The notes below the pieces were generated by a model. That model had not been told where the DNA came from. It saw only the letters and a list, made by a program, of their open reading frames with translations, and did not search any database. 64,000 nucleotides of DNA, from positions 1,328,001-1,392,000 of the forward strand of contig OX359199.1 in NCBI GenBank assembly GCA_947172415.1, given 5' to 3'. The DNA is from Chondrosia reniformis. Taxonomy: Eukaryota > Porifera > Demospongiae > Chondrillida > Chondrillidae. Positions 49,585 through 61,500 of the stretch are shown here, in pieces. The position numbers and the translations under genes were made by a program. How positions within the stretch are numbered: the stretch's first letter is position 1; each line of letters begins with the position of its first letter.

Positions 49585-52500
49585 ATGACATCAGAAAAAC
49601 TTGACACTCGTTGTCCTTGTGTGGCAGAGAAGGACTGGATGTATTGTCCTCAGTGCACACCCAGTAAGTAAATGTGTAATCTGTGTTTGTTGCCCTTTTG
49701 GGATAATCACTATGCAAGCTCTTGAAACATGCATCATCATTCACTTAACTGAAACACTTAATTCTTAATCTGTTACATCTGAAATGAGAACGAGTGTATA
49801 GTTGAGAGAATCCATGTCTTTAATCGAAAAAAGTGGCTCCTAATACAATAACATTATTATCTATATCGGTACGATCGAGGGAACAACACTAGCCAAAATC
49901 AACTTAGAATAGATTCCAAACGTTTCGGTCCAATCCAGGACCTTCATCAGTGGAATTAACACTTACAAAACTGAGATGGCAGACTTTATACACATGAAAA
50001 AAGCGGAAATAAGGTGTGAATAAATGTGTTGCTAGGGGATGACAGCTTGCATGCATGAGGTATGAGTCCTGTTGTTTAACTGTGATGTGATATACTGGTA
50101 TAATGGAATATAAAGTAACTGAAATATGCTAACATGCAGTGACACAGTCTAATAATCAAGAGGGTGTGTAGAGGTGGATAAGTGGGTTGTACACCCCTGG
50201 CAACGGGCCTTCATCTCGGTTCATCTTATGCCGTTCTGTTCGGATGTGCCAGGCTTCAAGGGTGCATCTCTGGCGGTACCGATGGTTGTGGTCCACCACT
50301 TCTGCATCCTCCCACTTGATGGTGTGGTCCTCCTCCATGGCATGCTCTGCCACCGCTGACTGGGCTGCCTCGCCTAACCTCAGGGCCCTCTTGTGCTCTG
50401 TGAGGCGGTGCTTCAGCGTCCTGCTGGTCTGACCGATGTAGACTTTGGGGCAGTTTCCACAAGGAATCCTGTAGACTACACCAGTTCTTTGCGGTGCCGG
50501 GGTTGGGTCCTTCACTCTGACCAGTGACTGTCGCAGTGTGCAGTGTGGTCGGAAGCATGTTCGAATTCCCAGTGGGCTGAGAATCCTCCGGATGCATTCC
50601 GACAGATGGCGGATGTAGGGGAGGGTTACGGTGGCCTTCGGCACATCCTCGTCAGGGTTGCAAAGTGGGGAAGTTGAGGGGTGCCAGTCCCTAGCAACTA
50701 GGCTTCCAGGATAGCCATTGTTGTGGAGGGCCTGTGCAACGTGCTTCTTCTCCTTCTCTCTATCTGGTACATCAGTACAGATCTTCTCCGCTCGATGGAG
50801 TAGAGTGCGTGCCACCGACACTTTGTGGGCCAAGGGGTGGTGCGATTGGAAGTCTAGGTACCTATCCGTGTGTGTGCTCTTACGAAATACAGTAGTTGTC
50901 AGGGAGCCGTCTATGTGGTGGGTGATCTTTGTGTCCAGAAATGGTAGGGTGTTGTCCGTCTCTTCTTCAACTGTAAACTGGATGGATGCTTCGATGGTGT
51001 TCAGATGTGAGTGGAAGGCTTTGACCTGGTCTTGGGGCAGGGCAGTTACTGTGTCGTCCACGTACCTCTTCCAGAAAGGGACTGGGGACTGGTACGTGGA
51101 CAGTGCTCTCTCTTCTACACTCTCCATGACCAGGTTGGCCACTGTCACCGACACTGGGGAACCCATGGCTGTGCCGAACGTCATGGGCTCCCCAGTGTCG
51201 GTGACAGTGGCCAACCTGGTCATGGAGAGTGTAGAAGAGAGAGCACTGTCCACGTACCAGTCCCCAGTCCCTTTCTGGAAGAGGTACGTGGACGACACAG
51301 TAACTGCCCTGCCCCAAGACCAGGTCAAAGCCTTCCACTCACATCTGAACACCATCGAAGCATCCATCCAGTTTACAGTTGAAGAAGAGACGGACAACAC
51401 CCTACCATTTCTGGACACAAAGATCACCCACCACATAGACGGCTCCCTGACAACTACTGTATTTCGTAAGAGCACACACACGGATAGGTACCTAGACTTC
51501 CAATCGCACCACCCCTTGGCCCACAAAGTGTCGGTGGCACGCACTCTACTCCATCGAGCGGAGAAGATCTGTACTGATGTACCAGATAGAGAGAAGGAGA
51601 AGAAGCACGTTGCACAGGCCCTCCACAACAATGGCTATCCTGGAAGCCTAGTTGCTAGGGACTGGCACCCCTCAACTTCCCCACTTTGCAACCCTGACGA
51701 GGATGTGCCGAAGGCCACCGTAACCCTCCCCTACATCCGCCATCTGTCGGAATGCATCCGGAGGATTCTCAGCCCACTGGGAATTCGAACATGCTTCCGA
51801 CCACACTGCACACTGCGACAGTCACTGGTCAGAGTGAAGGACCCAACCCCGGCACCGCAAAGAACTGGTGTAGTCTACAGGATTCCTTGTGGAAACTGCC
51901 CCAAAGTCTACATCGGTCAGACCAGCAGGACGCTGAAGCACCGCCTCACAGAGCACAAGAGGGCCCTGAGGTTAGGCGAGGCAGCCCAGTCAGCGGTGGC
52001 AGAGCATGCCATGGAGGAGGACCACACCATCAAGTGGGAGGATGCAGAAGTGGTGGACCACAACCATCGGTACCGCCAGAGATGCACCCTTGAAGCCTGG
52101 CACATCCGAACAGAACGGCATAAGATGAACCGAGATGAAGGCCCGTTGCCAGGGGTGTACAACCCACTTATCCACCTCTACACACCCTCTTGATTATTAG
52201 ACTGTGTCACTGCATGTTAGCATATTTCAGTTACTTTATATTCCATTATACCAGTATATCACATCACAGTTAAACAACAGGACTCATACCTCATGCATGC
52301 AAGCTGTCATCCCCTAGCAACACATTTATTCACACCTTATTTCCGCTTTTTTCATGTGTATAAAGTCTGCCATCTCAGTTTTGTAAGTGTTAATTCCACT
52401 GATGAAGGTCCTGGATTGGACCGAAACGTTTGGAATCTATTCTAAGTTGATTTTGGCTAGTGTGGTTCCCTCGATCGTACCGATATGCAAGAACCTAGCC

Positions 52501-55500
52501 ACGCAGAAGTCCTTCACAACATTATTATCTATCTTACAAGACAACTGCTGAAGTGCTAGGAAATGTAACATTATGGTACTTAGATTGAACCTACTGATTA
52601 TGGAACCAGCATCTAAGCTAGAAAGCAGGAAACCATTCCACACTCTGAAGATGAGATAATATTGTGCCAATTTACAGTTAAATGTCAATGTATGTATAAT
52701 CTACAGTCTATATGGATTTTCCATTGTTTTACAGTTTTGCAGCACTGTCATCATAAAGAAAAGATTCTCAGTGAAGATGAGTGTAAAGATATAGGGTTAG
52801 CTGGCCGGGATTGGAGATGGAAACTTGTGTCCCATCTATCTGCCAAGTCACTTGGATACACCCAAGAAGTGGTCAAATTCCTTGAGGAAGCAAACTTTGA
52901 CAGTTATTGCTTGCGGCCATTGAAGAGTAAGCTAATCTAGATAGTGTCAGATAGTAGGATACAAGGTTCCAGCAAGTGTACATGTGTATTTGTAGTTATA
53001 GTAAATGTGATTGGCTCTATCTTGCTTTAATGAGTAAAACCTGAGATATTTTATGCTATTTTACTTGGATTGAAATCATCAAGTGTAATGCATGCCTACA
53101 AAATAAAGCATGATACCACTTTTCCCAATAATCTGTGTTTGTTGCCCTTTTGGGATAATCACTATGCAAGCTCTTGAAACATGCATCATCATTCACTTAA
53201 CTGAAACACTTAATTCTTAATCTGTTACATCTGAAATGAGAACGAGTGTATAGTTGAGAGAATCCATGTCTTTAATCGAAAAAAGTGGCTCCTAATACAA
53301 TAACATTATTATCTATCTTACAAGACAACTGCTGAAGTGCTAGGAAATGTAACATTATGGTACTTAGATTGAACCTACTGATTATGGAACCAGAATCTAA
53401 GCTAGAAAGCAGGAAACCATTCCACACTCTGAAGATGAGATAATATTGTGCCAATTTAAGTTAAATGTCAATGTATGTATAATCTACAGTCTATATGGAT
53501 TTTCCATTGTTTTACAGTTTTGCAGCACTGTCATCATAAAGAAAAGATTCTCAGTGAAGATGAGTGTAAAGATATAGGGTCAGCTTGTTGGGATTGGGAA
53601 TGGAAACTTGTGTCCCATCTATCTGCCAAGTCACTTGGATACACCCAAAAAGTGGTCAAATTCCTTGAGGAAGCAAACTTTGACAGTTATTGCTTGCGGC
53701 CATTGAAGAGTAAGCTAATCTAGATAGTGTCAGATAGTAGGATACAAGGTTCCTGCAAGTGTACATGTGTATTTGTAGTTATACTAAATGTGATTGGCTC
53801 TATATCTTGCTTTAATGAGTAAAACCTGAGATATTTTATGCTATTTTACTTGGATTGAAATCATCATGTATTATGCACACCTACAAAATAAAGCATGATA
53901 CCACTTTTCCCAATAATCTGTGTTTGTTGCCCTTTTGGGATAATCACTATGCAAGCTCTTGAAACATGCATCATCATTCACTTAACTGAAACACTTTTTA
54001 ATCTGTTTCATCTGAAATGAGAACTAGTGTACAGTTGAGAGAATCCATGTCTTTAATAGAAATAAGTAACTCCTAATGCAATAATATTATTATCTGCATT
54101 ACAAGGCAACTGCTGAAGTGCTAGGAAATGTGACATTGTGGTACTTAGATTGAACCTACTGACTATGGAACCAGAATCTAAACTAGAAAGCAGGAAACTG
54201 CTCCACACTCTGAAGATGAGATAATATTGTGCCAATTTACAGTTAAATGTCAATGTATGTATAATCTACAGTCTATATGGATTTTCCATTGTTTTACAGT
54301 TTTGCAGCACTGTCATCATAAAGAAAAGATTCTCAGTGAAGATGAGTGTAAAGATATAGGGTCAGCTGGCCGGGATTGGAGATGGAAACTTGTGTCCCAT
54401 CTATCTGCCAAGTCACTTGGATACACCCAAGAAGTGGTCAAATTCCTTGAGGAAGCAAACTTTGACAATTATTGCTTGCGGCCATTGAAGAGTAAGCTAA
54501 TCTAGATAGTGTCAGATAGTAGGATACAAGGTTCCAGCAAGTGTACATGTGTATTTGTAGTTATAGTAAATGTGATTGGCTCTATCTTGCTTTAATGAGT
54601 AAAACCTGAGATATTTTATGCTATTTTACTTGGATTGAAATCATCAAGTGTAATGCATGCCTACAAAATAAAGCATGATACCACTTTTCCCAATAATCTG
54701 TGTTTGTTGCCCTTTTGGGATAATCACTATGCAAGCTCTTGAAACATGCATCATCATTCACTTAACTGAAACACTTAATTCTTAATCTGTTACATCTGAA
54801 ATGAGAACGAGTGTATAGTTGAGAGAATCCATGTCTTTAATCGAAAAAAGTGGCTCCTAATACAATAACATTATTATCTATTTTACAAGACAACTGCTGA
54901 AGTGCTAGGAAATGTAACATTATGGTACTTAGATTGAACCTACTGATTATGGAACCAGAATCTAAGCTAGAAAGCAGGAAACCATTCCACACTCTGAAGA
55001 TGAGATAATATTGTGCCAATTTACAGTTAAATGTCAATGTATGTATAATCTACAGTCTATATGGATTTTCCATTGTTTTACAGTTTTGCAGCACTGTCAT
55101 CATAAAGAAAAGATTCTCAGTGAAGATGAGTGTAAAGATATAGGGTCAGCTTGTTGGGATTGGGAATGGAAACTTGTGTCCCATCTATCTGCCAAGTCAC
55201 TTGGATACACCCAAGAAGTGGTCAAATTCCTTGAGGAAGCAAACTTTGACAATTATTGCTTGCGGCCATTGAAGAGTAAGCTAATCTAGATAGTGTCAGA
55301 TAGTAGGATACAAGGTTCCTGCAAGTGTACATGTGTATTTGTAGTTATACTAAATGTGATTGGCTCTATATCTTGCTTTAATGAGTAAAACCTGAGATAT
55401 TTTATGCTATTTTACTTGGATTGAAATCATCATGTATTATGCACACCTACAAAATAAAGCATGATACCACTTTTCCCAATAATCTGTGTTTGTTGCCCTT

Positions 55501-58500
55501 TTGGGATAATCACTATGCAAGCTCTTGAAACATGCATCATCATTCACTTAACTGAAACACTTTTTAATCTGTTTCATCTGAAATGAGAACTAGTGTACAG
55601 TTGAGAGAATCCATGTCTTTAATAGAAATAAGTAACTCCTAATGCAATAATATTATTATCTGCATTACAAGGCAACTGCTGAAGTGCTAGGAAATGTGAC
55701 ATTGTGGTACTTAGATTGAACCTACTGACTATGGAACCAGAATCTAAACTAGAAAGCAGGAAACTGCTCCACACTCTGAAGATGAGATAATATTGTGCCA
55801 ATTTACAGTTAAATGTCAATGTATGTATAATCTACAGTCTATATGGATTTTCCATTGTTTTACAGTTTTGCAGCACTGTCATCATAAAGAAAAGATTCTC
55901 AGTGAAGATGAGTGTAAAGATATAGGATCAGCTGGCCGGGATTGGAGATGGAAACTTGTGTCCCATCTATCTGCCAAGTCACTTGGATACACCCAAGAAG
56001 TGGTCAAATTCCTTGAGGAAGCAAAGTTTGCCAGTTATCACTTGGAACGGTTGAAGAGTAAGCTAATCTAGATAGTGTCAGATAGTAGGATACAATGTTC
56101 CAGCAAGTGTACATGTGTATTTGTAGTTATACTAAATGTGATTGGCTCTATATCTTGCTTTAATGAGTAAAACCTGAGATATTTTATGCTATTTTACTTA
56201 GATTGAAATCATCATGTGTTATGCACGCCTACAAAATAAAGCATGATACCACTTTTCCCAATAATCTGTGTTTGTTGCCCTTTTGGGATAATCACTATGC
56301 AAGCTCTTGAAACATGCATCATCATTCACTTAACTGAAACACTTCTTAATCTGTTTCATCTGAAATGAGAACTAGTGTACAGTTGAGAGAATCCATGTCT
56401 TTAATAGAAATAAGTAACTCCTAATGCAATAATATTATTATCTGCATTACAAGGCAACTGCTGAAGTGCTAGGAAATGTAACATTGTGGTACTTAGATTG
56501 AACCTACTGACTATGGAACCAGAATCTAAACTAGAAAGCAGGAAACTGCTCCACACTCTGAAGATGAGATAATATTGTGCCAATTTACAGTTAAATGTCA
56601 ATGTATGTATAATCTACAGTCTATATGGATTTTCCATTGTTTTACAGTTTTGCAGCACTGTCATCATAAAGAAAAGATTCTCAGTGAAGATGAGTGTAAA
56701 GATATAGGGTCAGCTTGTTGGGATTGGAAATTGAAACTTGTGTCCCATCTATCTGCCAAGTCACTTGGATACACCCAAAAAGTGGTCAAATTCCTTGAGG
56801 AAGCAAAGTTTAGCAGTTATCACTTGGAACGGTTGAAGAGTAAGCTAATCTAGATAGTGTCAGATAGTAGGATACAATTAAGGTTCCAGCAAGTGTACAT
56901 GTGTATTTGTAGTTATACTAAATGTGATTGGCTCTATATCTTGCTTTAATGAGTAAAACCTGAGATATTTTATGCTATTTTACTTGGATTGAAATCATCA
57001 TGTATTATGCACACCTACAAAATAAAGCATGATACCACTTTTCCCAATAATCTGTGTTTGTTGCCCTTTTGGGATAATCACTATGCAAGCTCTTGAAACA
57101 TGCATCATCATTCACTTAACTGAAACACTTCTTAATCTGTTTCATCTGAAATGAGAACTAGTGTATAGTTGAGAGAATCCATGTCTTTAATAGAAATAAG
57201 TAACTCCTAATGCAATAATATTATTATCTGCATTACAAGGCAACTGCTGAAGTGCTAGGAAATGTAACATTGTGGTACTTAGATTGAACCTACTGATTAT
57301 GGAACCAGAATCTAAGCTAGAAAGTAGGAAACTGCTCCACACTCTGAAGATGAGATAATGTTGTGCCAATTTACAGTTAAATGTCAATGTATGTATAATC
57401 TACAGTCTATATGGATTTTCCATTGTTTTACAGTTTTGCAGCACTGTCATTATAAAGAAAAGATTCTCAGTGAAGATGAGTGTAAAGATATAGGATCAGC
57501 TGGCCGGGATTGGAGATGGAAACTTGTGTCCCATCTATCTTCCAAGTCACTTGGATACACCCAAGAAGTGGTCAAATTCCTTGAGGAAGCAAACATTGAC
57601 AGTTATTGCTTGCGGCCATTGAAGAGTAAGCTAATCTAGATAGTGTCAGATAGTAGGATACAAGGTTCCAGCAAGTGTACATGTGTATTTGTAGTTATAG
57701 TAAATGTGATTGGCTCTATATCTTGCTTTAATGAGTAAAACCTGAGATATTTTATGCTATTTTACTTGGATTGAAATCGTCATGTATTATGCACACCTAC
57801 AAAATAAAGCATGATACCACTTTTCCCAATAATCTGTGTTTGTTGCCCTTTTGGGATAATCACTATGCAAGCTCTTGAAACATGCATCATCATTCACTTA
57901 ACTGAAACACTTAATTCTTAATCTGTTACATCTGAAATGAGAACGAGTGTATAGTTGAGAGAATCCATGTCTTTAATCGAAAAAAGTGGCTCCTAATACA
58001 ATAACATTATTATCTATCTTACAAGACAACTGCTGAAGTGCTAGGAAATGTAACATTATGGTACTTAGATTGAACCTACTGATTATGGAACCAGAATCTA
58101 AGCTAGAAAGCAGGAAACCATTCCACACTCTGAAGATGAGATAATATTGTGCCAATTTAAGTTAAATGTCAATGTATGTATAATCTACAGTCTATATGGA
58201 TTTTCCATTGTTTTACAGTTTTGCAGCACTGTCATCATAAAGAAAAGATTCTCAGTGAAGATGAGTGTAAAGATATAGGGTCAGCTTGTTGGGATTGGGA
58301 ATGGAAACTTGTGTCCCATCTATCTGCCAAGTCACTTGGATACACCCAAGAAGTGGTCAAATTCCTTGAGGAAGCAAACTTTGACAGTTATTGCTTGCGG
58401 CCATTGAAGAGTAAGCTAATCTAGATAGTGTCAGATAGTAGGATACAAGGTTCCTGTAAGTGTACATGTGTATTTGTAGTTATACTAAATGTGATTGGCT

Positions 58501-61500
58501 CTATATCTTGCTTTAATGAGTAAAACCTGAGATATTTTATGCTATTTTACTTGGATTGAAATCATCATGTATTATGCACACCTACAAAATAAAGCATGAT
58601 ACCACTTTTCCCAATAATCTGTGTTTGTTGCCCTTTTGGGATAATCACTATGCAAGCTCTTGAAACATGCATCATCATTCACTTAACTGAAACACTTCTT
58701 AATCTGTTTCATCTGAAATGAGAACTAGTGTACAGTTGAGAGAATCCATGTCTTTAATAGAAATAAGTAACTCCTAATGCAATAATATTATTATCTGCAT
58801 TACAAGGCAACTGCTGAAGTGCTAGGAAATGTAACATTGTGGTACTTAGATTGAACCTACTGACTATGGAACCAAAATCTAAGCTAGAAAGCAGGAAACC
58901 GTTCCACACCCTGAAGATGAGATAATATTGTGCCAATTTACAGTTAAATGTCAATGTATGTATAATCAACAGTCTATATGGATTTTCCATTGTTTTACAG
59001 TTTTGCAGCACTGTCATCATAAAGAAAAGATTCTCAGTGAAGATGAGTGTAAAGATATAGGATCAGCTGGCCGGGATTGGGAATGGAAACTTGTGTCCCA
59101 TCTATCTGCCAAGTCACTTGGATACACCCAAAAAGTGGTCAAATTCCTTGAGGAAGCAAAGTTTGCCAGTTATTGCTTGCGGCCATTGAAGAGTAAGCTA
59201 ATCTAGATAGTGTCAGATAGTAGGATACAAGGTTCCTGCAAGTGTACATGTGTATTTGTAGTTATAGTAAATGTGATTGGCTCTATATCTTGCTTTAATG
59301 AGTAAAACCTGAGATATTTTATGCTATTTTACTTGGATTGAAATCATCATGTATTATGCACACCTACAAAATAAAGCATGATATCACTTTTCCCAATAAT
59401 CTGTGTTTGTTGCCCTTTTGGGATAATCACTATGCAAGCTCTTGAAACATGCATCATCATTCACTTAACTGAAACACTTTTTAACCCTTTATGCGCGAGA
59501 TAATTACGTGGGCGTAATAATCACCAGAAGCGATATTTAATTGTCACGAGGACACCATGAGGCAGGAATTAAAATTCGTCACCTCGATAGGAATGTGGCA
59601 ACTCTTTATGACGGTAAAACTTTGATGCCGATTTTTAGCCATATTTTGTTGCTCTATTGGCTTCTAAGATGCTCTAATTTTCGAGATATTACCTCTTTTA
59701 GTGAAGAAAGTAAGCACGGCTATGTTTTCTAAGTTCCTTCGGGTAAGAAGCTTTCTCTGACTATCTACGGAAGCAAATTCGGTCAGGAAGAGCCCTGGTT
59801 ATCCTTTTGTAACGATATATCTTTATGTAGTCTTTTCAAAGCCCTAGAACATTGGAGAAGCGTCGTAGCCTCAAACAAATTGTTTACCAAACCGTCAAGT
59901 GAAGCGTGGCAAGCAGAATAAGGCGCACAAATAAACCACCGTCTTTAGTCTTTGTATCGCCAACATTTCGGCTGCAGCAGTGTTATGTAGCTCTGTAAAT
60001 CTTACTACAAAACGTCCATGGTATCTTTGACGCAAATATGCGTCTCTCGCTATTGAAGATACCTAATTAATTGACGCAAATATGCGTCACTCGCGCATAA
60101 AGGGTTAATCTGTTTCATCTGAAATGAGAACTAGTGTACAGTTGAGAGAATCCATGTCTTTAATAGAAATAAGTAACTCCTAATGCAATAATATTATTAT
60201 CTGCATTACAAGACAACTGCTGAAGTGCTAGGAAATGTAACATTGTGGTACTTAGATTGAACCTACTGACTATGGAACCAGAATCTAAACTAGAAAGCAG
60301 GAAACTGCTCCACACTCTGAAGATGAGATAATATTGTGCCAATTTACAGTTAAATGTCAATGTATGTATAATCTACAGTCTATATGGATTTTCCATTGTT
60401 TTACAGTTTTGCAGCACTGTCATCATAAAGAAAAGATTCTCAGTGAAGATGAGTGTAAAGATATAGGATCAGCTGGCCGGGATTGGGAATGGAAACTTGT
60501 GTCCCATCTATCTGCCAAGTCACTTGGATACACCCAAAAAGTGATCAAATTCCTTGAGGAAGCAAAGTTTGCCAGTTATTACTTGGAACCATTGAAGAGT
60601 AAGCTAATCTAGATAGTGTCAGATAGTAGGATACAAGGTTCCTGCAAGTGTACATGTGTATTTGTAGTTATACTAAATGTGATTGGCTCTATATCTTGCT
60701 TTAATGAGTAAAACCTGAGATATTTTATGCTATTTTACTTGGATTGAAATCATCATGTGTAATGCACGCATATACAAAATAGAGCATGATACCACTTTGT
60801 ATACATATATACATTATACAAAAAGTATTATATCACTTTTCCCATACGTGTTTGTTGCCCTTTTGCATAGGATAGTCACTATGCAAGCCATTATGATAAT
60901 CCATGTAGATACGTATATATGTATGAACATATCTAAAGTATCTTAGTACGTATCTGAGTATTCCACTAATCAGTCATTATAAGGGTCTGTAAAGTCCAGT
61001 TTAATTTTATAGAAGCAGAAGTGGCCTGTTTAGTTTGAGTAGTAGATAATTGTACTCTACATTGACTTTATATACAAATATATGACTGTCACAATAAATA
61101 CTCTTTTAAGCTTTAAAAGAGGTGTGAATTGTGTAATTAATGTACGTATATACTATAGATTGTAATTGTTGGAGGCAAACTATAAAAGCTAAACACACTT
61201 GACACTTTGTACTTTCTATACATTTTATTATACAGTAGAACGTTGATTATCCAAATGTCACTTAACCGAATACTTTGATTAACCGAATGCCACTCCTGGA
61301 CTCCACGCTCACTTACAGGACGCGTCAAAAAAAGGTAACGGTGAAACGAAAAAGGTAAACCAATAACGATACGAGTATATAGGTTTAATTGGGAAACGAA
61401 AATTGGAAACGTCAGGAATTTATCTGTAAACGATAAGCGTCAAACGTCAACCCAAACAACATAAGGGAAAATGACAAAGCTAACCAATAACTATGAAGAT

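Larger units (their letters stand above)
40009..49663. repeat. Segmental duplication, distal copy
   Basis: This is a direct repeat of 17838-28426. It begins at the fusion with the SPRY fragment and continues into the first exon of the second CARD gene. After that exon the two copies differ, because the second gene carries the exon array and the Penelope insertion. Confidence 0.93.
49865..52517. mobile_element. Head-to-head Penelope-like element pair forming a 2.6-kb palindrome
   Basis: The arms 49863-51174 and 51175-52486 are near-perfect inverted copies (paired coordinates sum to 102349). Only a central stretch of about 12 bases near 51168-51182 is asymmetric. Each arm holds a 5'-truncated Penelope frame and a hammerhead. 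The whole is flanked by a 15-base direct repeat AACATTATTATCTAT (49850-49864 and 52518-52532), which is single in the uninterrupted exon-array units, so this is a target-site duplication. A 31-base tail (52487-52517) is present only on the right. The near identity of the arms implies a recent event. Confidence 0.88.

Noticed and set aside
50718-51182. N-terminal third of the 491-codon frames (also 51182-51631 on the minus strand)
   Set aside because: This part is antisense translation of the opposite arm of the palindrome. Only the portion from MGSPVSV onward matches Penelope reverse transcriptase and GIY-YIG.
52437-60360. Repeated minus-strand frames of 60-88 codons in the exon array
   Set aside because: They lie in the intron just upstream of each module exon and recur only because the unit recurs. 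They lack a splice-consistent partner, a recognisable domain or a start context.
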